A stretch of 30,683 nt of DNA, taken from Verrucomicrobia bacterium UBA1200 (GTDB lineage: Bacteria > Verrucomicrobiota > Kiritimatiellia > RFP12 > UBA1067). The stretch lies in the NCBI GenBank assembly GCA_002309765.1, contig DBXY01000016.1:1-30683 (forward strand). The letters are read 5' to 3'. Every line of letters begins with the position of its first letter. The first letter of the stretch is position 1. Shown in pieces: positions 6,458 to 15,677 of this stretch. The notes beneath the pieces were generated by a model. It worked only from the letters and a program-made list of their open reading frames with translations, had not been told where the DNA came from and did no database searches. Both the position numbers and the translations under genes were made by a program.

Positions 6458-9400
6458 ATGAAGGGTCTTGTGTACGGGTTAATCGCGGTCGCGGCGACGT
6501 GTTTTGGCGTTTCCGCAGCTATGGCGGATGTGATTAGTCTGAATTTCGCGACGGACAGAAACCAGACAGCCGTGTCCGGGACGGAGGTTACCGGATTGGT
6601 GGATGGCGTGCCGGGCTTGGCGTGGAACAACTTCACCGGCGAGAACGGCAACGCTTCCAATTTGCGCAGCTTAAATCAGGAAAGCATTGACGGTCTTTCC
6701 GTCACTTGGTCTTCCCGAAACACGTATTCCTACACCGACGGCATTCAGGAGGCCTTGATCAAGGACTATCTGGACGACGGCAATACCGTACAGATTACGG
6801 TGACCGGCGTGCCGTATTCGTCCTATGACGTGGTGATTTACACCGCGTCCGACAATAACAACGTCCGTTTCAGTCCGTTTTATGTGAACGGGATGCTTTG
6901 GACGTATGACAGCGACAGCGGCGAGGCGCAACTCGCGTACAACACCCTTCAAAGTTGGGGTATTTCCCGCCACCCGGTCGCAGAATACGGTATCAACGTT
7001 ATGCGGGTAAAGGGTATTTCCGGTTCCACGCTGACGGTGGCCAGCCCGGTCCGGGGCACTGGTTTGGACGGTGTGAATTTCCGCTCGTCTTTGGCGGCTA
7101 TCCAGATTGTCGAAGTGTCGGATGCCCCCGGTTTGCCGGCTCCGGATCTGATCTGGTCGGGTATGCCGTTCACTTCTCCGTCCGGCTGGTTCAGCAGTTG
7201 GAGCGGTGAGGCCAACAACGAATATTACCGAGTTGGGCCGAAGGGTGGCGAAACGTTGGCAACCTATAGGGGCAGGCATACCCCATATCTTTCTTCTTTC
7301 ACCTTGCCCACCAGTTTCACCTTCTCGTTTTTGGCGGATATTTCGGATGTTGACGTTTCCAGCAAAGAAGCGGTCCTGGTTGATTTCGGCACTGGTAAAT
7401 CGGGCGGCAACTACAGCCTGCTATTGCTGAAACTTTTGAATTCGCAGGATGTCGAGCTGGCGTACTGCCGTTCCGCCGATTCTGGCAATGCCGGCAATTA
7501 TTCAAAAATCAGCACGGTGACCGTTCCGTCCCTTTCGCTGGGGTATCATTTGTTCACCATCACATTCTCCACTGCGGACGGGATGTCGCTAAAGGTTGAC
7601 GATCTCGCCACGGTCTCTTATTCCGGCGCTATGAATGCGTTGGCGTCCGGATTCCAGCTGGGTAATATACATGGCGGGGCAAGCATTTCGGAGGCTGCCA
7701 ACCATATGGGTTACTGCAACATGATGGCTTGGAATTCGGTTTTCACCGAGGAACAGAAGGAGCGGTTGCTGGCTGATTCCGCAACTTATATTGGAACCCC
7801 GGTGCATTATCAGTACTCCAAAAACCACCAGGGGGTGTATCTGTCCGTTCCGAGCATGGTGGAGACTGAACCCACTTACCTCGGTGCCAGTTCCGGCACC
7901 ATCACGATTTTCCCGGATCAGGAAGTCACCGTCTCCCATTTGCGGATGTTGAACGCTTCCAGCGACACCAACTCCGTAACGCTCAACATTAACGGTACGG
8001 TGAATGTCGTTTCCACCAACACCAATTACGATGTCTATAGCGAGCGTAACAACTTCAAGGGCATTTTGTTCGGGCATTGGCAAGGAACCGGCACATACAA
8101 CATCACCGGTACGCTGGTGGGTGAACACGCCTATCTGCAAACCGTGTATTCCTCCAGAAAAGCCCAAAAGATCAACATTAACGGCGGAACCGTGAAAGTG
8201 CGCGGATTGTATGCCTATGCCGGCAACAGGAACAGTTCCATTTACCTCTACAACGGCGGAACTTTGGAATTCGCCGATTACCACGCAGGTGGCCAGATTT
8301 CGCTTACTTGCGAAGCTGGTACCATACGGGCCTGTTCTTATGAAGGCTCCACCGGTTGGACCTATTCTTCGCCGGTTACGTTCAATAACGCAGAAACAGG
8401 AACCGTGATCGACCCATGCGGTCTTGACATCGCTTTTAACGATTCAATTCTCGGCGGCGGCAAGGTGTTTGTCCGCGACTCGTCCGCCGGCGGAACCGGT
8501 AAGGTGGCGTTTCCTGCGATGAACGGTTACATGGGCAATCTCACAATCGAGGGGGCCGTCACGGTCGATATTGGTAGCAGCCGTCCCGAGGGAATCGTCA
8601 CCTTCTCCGATGACTGTACTTTGGTGTTGAAAGAGTCTTTGGCAGACGAGGGCGGGTACGTCAACCTCAACTTCACTGGCACTCCGACCGTGGTTATGTA
8701 CCGCCCTGATGGAACGACACTGATTGATGATGCGGTGGTGGTAACCGAGGCTGGGGTACAGCGTATCCGCTACACGCCGCTTGATGTGCCTCAGGTTTCC
8801 GGCGTTGCCTGCTGGATGGACTTTGAGTTTGATAATTACTCTGTCACCAGTATTGGCTACAACAAGACGACCATGAATTTTGATGCGACTTACGGTATCG
8901 GGTTAGGGGTCACTGAGAACAACTTCAAGGACCTTTATTCAATTTATACCGCGTGCGAAGCCTGGATGGATATTTCATATCCGAATCAGTGGTCGGCCGC
9001 GATTTATGCCACCATCCCGCAATATCCCGAAGTCTCGGTGATGACCTTCGGTACTTTGGGCGGCGGTTTGATCGGCCTAATTGCCGGTACCGCGGAAAAC
9101 GAAGTGCTGTTGGTGCGCACTACCGGTAATTCCCATTATACGATACTCGCTTCGATGACGGTGCCGAATGCCAGCACTGCGCAACACCTGTATGTCTTTT
9201 CCAAGCGCGACAAGCATATCGATATCTACCTTGACGGCATACTGTGGACCACCTATACTGCCGAATCTTCCATCTCGTTCGGAAGCGGTTTCCAGATGGG
9301 GTCGGTCCACGGCGGCGAAGGCAGCACCGGAATCAAACGTTGGAGCTGGCGTTACTTTGGCGAGGACAACTCCGCCAATGACGAGCCGGCGTTGCGCACT

Positions 9401-11542
9401 TCCTACATTGGCATGCTCCGGCTTTACGACACCGCGCTCAGCGCTTCGGCGTTGGACGCTTTGGCGGCCGAATTCCCCTATGTCTCACCGAACGGCCTGT
9501 TCTCCCGCGCACTTACCGGTTCGGCGGCTGCCGAGGCATGGAGTAGCGACGGCGCATGGACGAAGATTACCGAATCCGGTTCGGTGGCGGTTGCCGCCCC
9601 GGACGAATTGGCGGTGCTGCGTTTCAACAACAACTCGGATAACGATGCTTCGCTTGCCACGGATTTTGAGGGCATCCAGCACTTCGAATCGTTCTCGTTC
9701 TACGGGGATGGTAAGATCACGTTGGCGGCGGGCGGAGGCACCGCGGTTAACGACGGTGCTACATTTATCGATGCCAATGTCGTAATTGAGTATGGCGCGG
9801 CAACCGTCTCTGGCGGACCGCTCACCATCGAGTCCGGCGCGTCGCTGACATTCGATTATTCCAACTGGCCGATTGACCTGTACACTCCGAATCAGACCAA
9901 CCAGCTCACCGGTATTTCCAGCGCTGACGCCTCGGTGACGTTAATCTCGCCGGCGAACACGTTGGGCCGCACGTTTGAGCTGTTCTTCAACGACGAGACC
10001 AGCTGCTGGTGCTTGAGCATCATACGCGGCAATTACACCCTGAATTGGAAGGGTGACGATCAAAGCCAGTGGGATGCCGACACGGTTTGGGAAAATTCCG
10101 CCACCGGTGCCGACGCGGCTTTCCTTATTGGCGATGCAGTGAACTTCCCCGGATTGAACGGCAAGGATAATGAGACCATCGACGTGGTCGACGCTTTCAC
10201 CGTGACCGGGTTCGGGTTCTCTTCCGACACTACCTCCTATCAGCTGACTGGCGCGAATCTGACCGTTCCGACCGTCACCAAGACCGGCAGAGCGGCGTTG
10301 CTGGTCAACAACACTTTGAACGTGGCGTCCGGCTGCACGATCTCTGCCGCCGGCGGCGGGACGGCACTCAGGGATGTTCGCGGTACGGTCGGCGGCGCCA
10401 TCTTCCAGATCGGTTCCGACAATGACCTCGCCTTGCTCGGCACGGCCGGGACGCTGAATGTGTCCAATCTCACCTTCCGCGCCAATCTCCAGCCGGTTAT
10501 TGACGTCGCCGAGGGCGGCATGGTCAACATTTATGCCCCTGCGCTTACCGCGCCGTCGGGGGTGGTTCTACACAAGACCGGTCCCGGCACTTTGAAGCTG
10601 CACGCCGGTTCCGACGGTTATGTCGGCGGTTTGGTGATTGACGAAGGCCGGGTGGAGATCCCGACCACCAGCGCAGGTCTCCCGAATATGACCGCAACTC
10701 GCGACAATCCGCTGCTGGTCAACGCAGACGGCTATCTGTTGATTAGTCCGGAAAACTGGATCACCAAGACCTTCCCGGACGGTTCCGTGATTAAGGCGGA
10801 CGGCGGATACATTGAGGTTAACGGAAACAACATCTTCAGCCGTGATTCAGGCAAAGCCCCGGTCTTCGTGGTTGAGAACGGCGGCACCGTCCAATTCAAC
10901 GGCGCCGACGAGGCGTATGACCTCCGCGTCGAGGGGATCGAGTTGAACAACTCCACGCTGCTCTTTGCGGGAACTACCGCCAATTGGCAAAATCGCGGCG
11001 TTTTCCTCGCCGGCGGCACTCTCTATTCGGTGGGCGATTCGTTCGTTAACGCCGTCGAAGGATGCCCCAACCGGTTGGATGTTGAAGTGCTTGAGGTTAA
11101 CGACGGCACTTTGACCGTGGCCGCCCCGACCGAAGGCAATTTGGTCAAGACCGGTAACGGCACCTTGGTGCTCAATGGTTTGGGCGGATCTTATTTGGGA
11201 ATTGTCGATATCCGCGGCGGCACCATTAAGGCGACGGAGGCGCTCTCCGCCAACAATGACCAATTGCTGCTTTCCAACGGGACAACGCTCGATCTTTCCG
11301 GATTGGACGGCGTGTTCGGCGGCGATGATATTTCGCTTGCATTGGCTTCCGGCGCCAACGAGATTTATATCGATATCGGCGATCGCGAGGTTAACATGGG
11401 CGATCAGCTGGTCGCCTGGGGGACAGACGGTGAACAACCGGCCAAGTACTTACTGCGCAAGTCGGTTGGGACGGCATCGATCCTCCGTACGGATGAAGGG
11501 TTGTTCGTCTCTTCCGGCGGAACGCTGATACTGTTCCGTTAA
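6458..11542 (+). CDS. Very large secreted beta-rich protein with two LamG-like domains and autotransporter-associated repeats
   Basis: The 1694-residue product starts with a typical signal peptide (cleavage near AMA|D, residue 23). Residues ~24-230 form a beta-sandwich-like domain beginning SLNFATD. Residues ~230-450 look LamG/concanavalin-like. Residues ~450-800 are repetitive and beta-helix-like. Residues ~830-1060 hold a second LamG-like domain; both share a signature (SGFQLGNIHGG and SGFQMGSVHGG). The remainder contains repeats such as KTGNGTLVLNGLGG, typical of autotransporter-associated beta strands. No autotransporter barrel, PEP-CTERM or sortase signal is seen; the protein ends SSGGTLILFR. 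It is likely exported to the cell surface or medium, perhaps as adhesin or glycan-binding structural protein. The start follows an AAGGAGAG site. It appears monocistronic between a promoter and a stem-loop. Confidence 0.85.
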   Translation: MKGLVYGLIAVAATCFGVSAAMADVISLNFATDRNQTAVSGTEVTGLVDGVPGLAWNNFTGENGNASNLRSLNQESIDGLSVTWSSRNTYSYTDGIQEALIKDYLDDGNTVQITVTGVPYSSYDVVIYTASDNNNVRFSPFYVNGMLWTYDSDSGEAQLAYNTLQSWGISRHPVAEYGINVMRVKGISGSTLTVASPVRGTGLDGVNFRSSLAAIQIVEVSDAPGLPAPDLIWSGMPFTSPSGWFSSWSGEANNEYYRVGPKGGETLATYRGRHTPYLSSFTLPTSFTFSFLADISDVDVSSKEAVLVDFGTGKSGGNYSLLLLKLLNSQDVELAYCRSADSGNAGNYSKISTVTVPSLSLGYHLFTITFSTADGMSLKVDDLATVSYSGAMNALASGFQLGNIHGGASISEAANHMGYCNMMAWNSVFTEEQKERLLADSATYIGTPVHYQYSKNHQGVYLSVPSMVETEPTYLGASSGTITIFPDQEVTVSHLRMLNASSDTNSVTLNINGTVNVVSTNTNYDVYSERNNFKGILFGHWQGTGTYNITGTLVGEHAYLQTVYSSRKAQKININGGTVKVRGLYAYAGNRNSSIYLYNGGTLEFADYHAGGQISLTCEAGTIRACSYEGSTGWTYSSPVTFNNAETGTVIDPCGLDIAFNDSILGGGKVFVRDSSAGGTGKVAFPAMNGYMGNLTIEGAVTVDIGSSRPEGIVTFSDDCTLVLKESLADEGGYVNLNFTGTPTVVMYRPDGTTLIDDAVVVTEAGVQRIRYTPLDVPQVSGVACWMDFEFDNYSVTSIGYNKTTMNFDATYGIGLGVTENNFKDLYSIYTACEAWMDISYPNQWSAAIYATIPQYPEVSVMTFGTLGGGLIGLIAGTAENEVLLVRTTGNSHYTILASMTVPNASTAQHLYVFSKRDKHIDIYLDGILWTTYTAESSISFGSGFQMGSVHGGEGSTGIKRWSWRYFGEDNSANDEPALRTSYIGMLRLYDTALSASALDALAAEFPYVSPNGLFSRALTGSAAAEAWSSDGAWTKITESGSVAVAAPDELAVLRFNNNSDNDASLATDFEGIQHFESFSFYGDGKITLAAGGGTAVNDGATFIDANVVIEYGAATVSGGPLTIESGASLTFDYSNWPIDLYTPNQTNQLTGISSADASVTLISPANTLGRTFELFFNDETSCWCLSIIRGNYTLNWKGDDQSQWDADTVWENSATGADAAFLIGDAVNFPGLNGKDNETIDVVDAFTVTGFGFSSDTTSYQLTGANLTVPTVTKTGRAALLVNNTLNVASGCTISAAGGGTALRDVRGTVGGAIFQIGSDNDLALLGTAGTLNVSNLTFRANLQPVIDVAEGGMVNIYAPALTAPSGVVLHKTGPGTLKLHAGSDGYVGGLVIDEGRVEIPTTSAGLPNMTATRDNPLLVNADGYLLISPENWITKTFPDGSVIKADGGYIEVNGNNIFSRDSGKAPVFVVENGGTVQFNGADEAYDLRVEGIELNNSTLLFAGTTANWQNRGVFLAGGTLYSVGDSFVNAVEGCPNRLDVEVLEVNDGTLTVAAPTEGNLVKTGNGTLVLNGLGGSYLGIVDIRGGTIKATEALSANNDQLLLSNGTTLDLSGLDGVFGGDDISLALASGANEIYIDIGDREVNMGDQLVAWGTDGEQPAKYLLRKSVGTASILRTDEGLFVSSGGTLILFR

Positions 11543-11549
11543 CGGCGGC

Positions 11550-11587
11550 AATTGTGGCGCGACGGCAGACCCCGTCGCGCCACAATT
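11550..11587 (+). terminator. Strong stem-loop after the large secreted protein gene
   Basis: A perfect 16-bp stem (11550-11565 with 11572-11587) with a 6-base loop begins 7 bases after the stop codon. The end of the stem and the following bases are AT-rich, but there is no long T run. It probably terminates or stabilises the upstream transcript. Confidence 0.75.
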
Positions 11588-11629
11588 TATATGGGGGCAT
11601 AGCAACTTTTTTATGGTGTCCCTTTCTGC

Positions 11630-11658
11630 TTGCCCGTTCCGTTTTTTTTTTGTAAAAT
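11630..11658 (+). promoter_or_regulatory. Sigma-70-like promoter of the purA operon
   Basis: TTGCCC (11630-11635), a 17-base spacer dominated by a T tract, and TAAAAT (11653-11658) lie about 50 bases before the purA start. Confidence 0.5.
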
Positions 11659-11709
11659 ATTCGATTGGTTTTTGGATTTTTAGGCTTTTAACCAGTTGTT
11701 GGAGTTGGT

Positions 11710-13059
11710 ATGCCAAATACGGTTTTGGTGGGTGCCCAGTGGGGCGACGAGGGTAAGGGCAAGGTAATTGACGTGTTGACGGCCCAGGCGGATATCGTAG
11801 TCCGTTACCAGGGCGGCAGCAACGCCGGACACACGGTGATCGCCGAGGGCAAGAAACGGGTACTGCGTTTGATTCCCAGCGGTATCTTGCATGAGGGCAA
11901 GACGTGCGTCATCGGTAACGGCGTGGTGATGAATCCGCTGGACTTGATTGAAGAGATCGAGGCGATGCGGGCTTCCGGAGTGGAGCCGAAAGGGCGGCTC
12001 TTCATTTCAACTCGTACCCAGATGGTGATGCTTTACCACCGCGCGCTTGACAAAGCCGAAGAGGCGGCGCGGCCCGCCGGAAAGAAGATCGGCACCACCG
12101 GGCGTGGCATCGGTCCCGCGTATGCCGCGAAGGTTAGCCGCACCGGGTTGCGTTGCGGCGATATGCTCTCTGACCGTTTCTTGGATCTGGTTCGCGAGCA
12201 GGTGGAGGAAGCCAACGCCAAACTGCGGATGTTGAAGCAGGAGCGCCGGGACGAAGGCTCGGATATCGAGGTTCCCGGTTGCGTCATCAGGGATTATCAG
12301 TTGGACGCCGATGAAATTGTCGGAATCTACGCGGTGGTTAAAGAAAAACTTGCCCCGTACATCATCGACACCGTACCTTTGCTTCACCGCGCGAAAGCGG
12401 AGGGGAAATCAATTTTGATGGAAGGCGCGCAGGGTACCATGCTCGACATCGATTTCGGTACGTATCCTTTTGTCACCTCGTCTAACCCCACTTCGGGCGG
12501 GGCTTGCATCGGTACCGGACTGTCTCCGCGTGACATTGATTGCGTGGTCGGTGTGGTCAAGGCCTATACCACCCGCGTTGGCGAGGGGCCGTTCCCCACC
12601 GAACTGTACAACGCGGTGGATTTGCAGGACGCGGACGGCAAAACCATGGCCGAGCGCGGTAACGAGTTCGGGGCGGTAACCAAACGCCCCCGCCGCACCG
12701 GTTGGTACGATGCCGTGGTGGCGCGTTACGCGCAGCAGGTTAACGGTATCGATTACTGGGCGTTGACGAAACTTGACGTCATGGACGTTTTCCCCAAGAT
12801 TAAAATCTGCGTGGCTTATGAATTGGACGGCCGCCGCATCGACTATATGCCGTCTTCCGCCGATGAACTCGCGCGGGTCAAGCCGGTCTATGAGGAGATG
12901 GACGGTTGGATGTGCGAGACTTCCAACATCACCCGGTTCGAGGATTTGCCGCCGAAAGCGCGGGCTTATGTTGACCGGCTGATTGAACTTTCCGGCGGGA
13001 AATTGGGGATCCTGTCCATCGGTCCCGCCCGCGAGTCAACCTTGAGGATTGGCCTTTAA
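11710..13059 (+). CDS. purA: Adenylosuccinate synthetase
   Basis: This enzyme joins IMP and aspartate with GTP to give adenylosuccinate, the first committed step to AMP, in the cytoplasm. The N-terminus has the GTP-binding signature GAQWGDEGKGK with D13, and GGSNAGHT with H41, the two catalytic residues of the family at their usual positions. Further landmarks are GTTGRGIGPAY, SSNPTSGGACIGTG and TKLDV. At 449 residues it is slightly longer than most bacterial members (about 430). The ATG follows GGAG by a short spacer and a promoter lies upstream. It is the first gene of a six-gene plus-strand operon; uppS follows after 18 bases with its own GGGAG site. Confidence 0.97.
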   Translation: MPNTVLVGAQWGDEGKGKVIDVLTAQADIVVRYQGGSNAGHTVIAEGKKRVLRLIPSGILHEGKTCVIGNGVVMNPLDLIEEIEAMRASGVEPKGRLFISTRTQMVMLYHRALDKAEEAARPAGKKIGTTGRGIGPAYAAKVSRTGLRCGDMLSDRFLDLVREQVEEANAKLRMLKQERRDEGSDIEVPGCVIRDYQLDADEIVGIYAVVKEKLAPYIIDTVPLLHRAKAEGKSILMEGAQGTMLDIDFGTYPFVTSSNPTSGGACIGTGLSPRDIDCVVGVVKAYTTRVGEGPFPTELYNAVDLQDADGKTMAERGNEFGAVTKRPRRTGWYDAVVARYAQQVNGIDYWALTKLDVMDVFPKIKICVAYELDGRRIDYMPSSADELARVKPVYEEMDGWMCETSNITRFEDLPPKARAYVDRLIELSGGKLGILSIGPARESTLRIGL

Positions 13060-13077
13060 TCCGGGAGTGCTTACAGT

Positions 13078-13815
13078 ATGGCAGTAGAATATCCCGAGCT
13101 TGCAGAACTAGCCGCCACCGGTCGGGTTCCGCGCCACATCGCCGTGATTATGGACGGAAACGGGCGTTGGGCCAAAATGCGCGGCTTGCCGAGGTTGTCC
13201 GGGCACAAAGCCGGATCGGAAACGGTACGCCGTCTGCTCGGGTACTGTCGGGACGCGGGGGTGGATTATCTCACTCTGTATGCGTTCAGCACTGAAAACT
13301 GGGGCCGTCCGCCGGAAGAGGTTTCCGGTCTGATGCAATTGCTGGGCAACTTTATCGCGGATAACGAAAAAGAGTTGCTGGCGCAACAGATTAGGTTGCG
13401 GTTAATTGGGCGGCGCGAGGATTTGCCGGCTGAACTGCTGGGCTCGATCGAGCGTATGGAGGCTGCCACCGCCGGGTTCAAACGGCAGCTGTTGGTGGCG
13501 TTGAGCTACAGCGGTCGAAGCGAATTGGTCCATGCGGCGCGGCAGATCGCCGGACAGGTTAAGTCCGGTGCGCTTGATCCGCAAGAAATTGGCGAATCGA
13601 CCATCGCGGCGAATCTTTACGCTCCGGACGTGCCGGATCCGGATTTGATTATCCGCACCAGCGGGGAATTGCGGGTGAGCAATTTTCTGCTATGGCAATG
13701 CGCCTACAGCGAGTTTTATGTCACTCCGGTGCTGTGGCCCGATTTCGACGAGGCGACGTTTGCGGATGCCATAAAGGCATATATGGCGCGTAACCGGCGT
13801 TACGGCAAGGTTTAA
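13078..13815 (+). CDS. uppS: Undecaprenyl diphosphate synthase (cis-prenyltransferase)
   Basis: This enzyme elongates farnesyl diphosphate with isopentenyl diphosphate to the C55 carrier lipid used for peptidoglycan and other surface polymers. The 245-residue product has the family hallmarks: HIAVIMDGNGRWA with catalytic D26, FSTENW, and PDLIIRTSGELRVSNFLLWQ followed by YSEFYV and LWPDF. Length is normal. The start is supported by GGGAG upstream. It sits between purA and cdsA; uppS followed by cdsA is a common bacterial arrangement in envelope-lipid operons. Confidence 0.96.
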   Translation: MAVEYPELAELAATGRVPRHIAVIMDGNGRWAKMRGLPRLSGHKAGSETVRRLLGYCRDAGVDYLTLYAFSTENWGRPPEEVSGLMQLLGNFIADNEKELLAQQIRLRLIGRREDLPAELLGSIERMEAATAGFKRQLLVALSYSGRSELVHAARQIAGQVKSGALDPQEIGESTIAANLYAPDVPDPDLIIRTSGELRVSNFLLWQCAYSEFYVTPVLWPDFDEATFADAIKAYMARNRRYGKV

Positions 13816-13835
13816 TCTAACGACGGGAGTTTTTA

Positions 13836-14729
13836 ATGTTGCACAGGGTATTGGCGGGGCTTTTGGTTGGGGCGGTATGGCTGGCTGCGTTGCGGTTCAT
13901 GCCGGGCTGGATGCTGTTTTTGGTTATGGCGGCGATGTCCGGCATCTGCCAAGCCGAGTTTTACAAAATGCTTAGTGCCGGGCGGACCCGTTTTAGCTGT
14001 TCATCGGCGTGGGGGATTTCCCTCGGAACGCTGTGGCTGGCGTGGTGTTACGCGGTTTCGCCGCCGGTTGCCGCCGCCGCCGGCGGTTTTCTGCCGCAGG
14101 CGTCAGTGCCGGTATTGGTTTCGCTGGTCGGGGTTTTTCTGGCCCGGGTGCTTTTCATGAAGCAGGACCGTCCGGTGGAGTACGCGGCGGTTACGCTGCT
14201 CGGTTTCTTCTACCTCCCGGTGATGTTCACCTTCCTGATCCGCATAGCGCAATGGGGCGCAAACGGTTACGCGCAAATCGCGCCTGACCGCACCGGCATC
14301 TATCTGGCGCTCTTTGTGGCGGCGGTGGTGAAGTTCAACGATGTCGGCGGTTTTGCCTTTGGGATCCCCTTCGGCAAGCACAAACTCATTCCGCAGGTTT
14401 CGCCGAAGAAATCGTGGGAGGGAATGTTCGGTGGATTCCTTTTTGCCATTTTGGTAAGCCTGCTGTTGACTTGGTTGGCGCACACCTACGCCTGGGTGCC
14501 GGGCGGACCGTTGAAGACGCTGCCGTACCCGGCCGCCGCGGTTTTGGGCGTTGTTCTGGCTTTGGTCGGGCTTTTTGGCGATTTGGTGGAATCGCGCATC
14601 AAGCGCGATGCCGACACCAAAGACTCTTCTGTGTTGTTGCCGGGGCTGGGCGGAATTCTTGATATGTTTGACAGTTTGGTTTTTGCCCCGGCGGTGTTTT
14701 ACCTTTTCTTGCAGCTGGCGAAATTTTAG
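13836..14729 (+). CDS. cdsA: Phosphatidate cytidylyltransferase
   Basis: This enzyme makes CDP-diacylglycerol from phosphatidate and CTP, the branch point of phospholipid synthesis, in the cytoplasmic membrane. The 297-residue product is strongly hydrophobic with several membrane segments. Near the C-terminus it carries the CdsA signature SRIKRDADTKDSSVLLPG followed by LGGILDMFDS. In the classical signature this last part is usually HGGxxDRxDS. Here leucine replaces the histidine and methionine the arginine, while the KD and final D are kept. GGGAG precedes the ATG. The gene directly follows uppS (20-base gap). Confidence 0.93.
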   Translation: MLHRVLAGLLVGAVWLAALRFMPGWMLFLVMAAMSGICQAEFYKMLSAGRTRFSCSSAWGISLGTLWLAWCYAVSPPVAAAAGGFLPQASVPVLVSLVGVFLARVLFMKQDRPVEYAAVTLLGFFYLPVMFTFLIRIAQWGANGYAQIAPDRTGIYLALFVAAVVKFNDVGGFAFGIPFGKHKLIPQVSPKKSWEGMFGGFLFAILVSLLLTWLAHTYAWVPGGPLKTLPYPAAAVLGVVLALVGLFGDLVESRIKRDADTKDSSVLLPGLGGILDMFDSLVFAPAVFYLFLQLAKF

Positions 14730-14744
14730 TTTGAGCAACCACGC

Positions 14745-15677
14745 ATGAAATATAGTTTTAAGCACATTTTTGAATATTGCGCGCTACGGGCGGTTTCCTG
14801 GCCGTTGAATGTGTTGCCATACCGGGCGGCGCTGTTTCTCGGATGGTGTGTGGCCGGATTCGCGTTTCACGTGCTCCGCTTCCGTCGCAAGGAAACTTTC
14901 CGCCGGATACGTTTTGTGCTTGGCGACGACACCCCTAATGAACGGGTGCGTAAGATCGCTTGGATCTCGTTGCGCAATATCGTTTTCAACGCCATAGAGA
15001 TGATGCGCGCCCATAAAATCGACCGGAAATGGGTTGAGCGTCACATCCCCGATTTTTCCGACGCTATCCCATACGTCCATCAGCTGGTGTCGGAGCGCAA
15101 GGGCGCGGTGATTGCGGTGCCGCATTGCGGTAACTGGGATCTCGCCGGTTGGGCTTGCGCAATTTTCGGGGTGGAGATGTTCAGCGTTGCCGCAAAACAG
15201 AAAAACCCGCTGGTGAATGATTGGATGAACCGGCAGCGTGAGTGTGGCATGACGGTGTTGGAACGCGGCAGCGGCAGCCTGATGCTCAAGCAGATGATCA
15301 AGATGTTGCGGTCGGGCAAAGTGCTGGCCATTTTGCCCGATGTGCGCATGAAGACCCCGGACTTGGAATTGCCGTTCTTGGGCGGAACCCTCAACGCCGG
15401 GCGCGGCATGGCCATGTTTGCCATTGCGTCCAATGTTCCGATCGTTCCGGCGATTTTCCGTCGCGAGGGATGGACGAAGCACGTTTTTACCCGGTTCCCC
15501 ACGCTTTATCCCGATCCTTCGCTGGCTAAAGAGGATGACGCGAAACGGTTGACTTCGGAAGTCCTCGACATTGTGGACCGGGCGATTCGCGAAACCCCCG
15601 AACAGTGGTTTTGGTACAACAAACGCTGGGTTCTGACCCCGGTAAAGAAACCCAAGAATCAGGAGAGTAAAGCATGA
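14745..15677 (+). CDS. LpxL/HtrB-family lysophospholipid or lipid A acyltransferase
   Basis: Members of this inner-membrane family add a secondary acyl chain to lipid A from acyl-ACP. The 310-residue protein has an N-terminal hydrophobic region and the HX4D catalytic motif HCGNWD (H127, D132). Further on it has an ILPDVR block and GGTLNAGRG, in the expected order. Its presence points to an outer membrane with lipid A-like lipids, although the exact acceptor cannot be read from the sequence. The Shine-Dalgarno is weak. Its stop codon overlaps the start of the next gene (ATGA), so the two are translationally coupled. Confidence 0.88.
   Translation: MKYSFKHIFEYCALRAVSWPLNVLPYRAALFLGWCVAGFAFHVLRFRRKETFRRIRFVLGDDTPNERVRKIAWISLRNIVFNAIEMMRAHKIDRKWVERHIPDFSDAIPYVHQLVSERKGAVIAVPHCGNWDLAGWACAIFGVEMFSVAAKQKNPLVNDWMNRQRECGMTVLERGSGSLMLKQMIKMLRSGKVLAILPDVRMKTPDLELPFLGGTLNAGRGMAMFAIASNVPIVPAIFRREGWTKHVFTRFPTLYPDPSLAKEDDAKRLTSEVLDIVDRAIRETPEQWFWYNKRWVLTPVKKPKNQESKA

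Noticed and set aside
11390..11542. Autotransporter barrel or PEP-CTERM anchor at the end of the large secreted protein
   Set aside because: The last 50 residues contain no transmembrane helix, no PEP motif and no barrel-like length.
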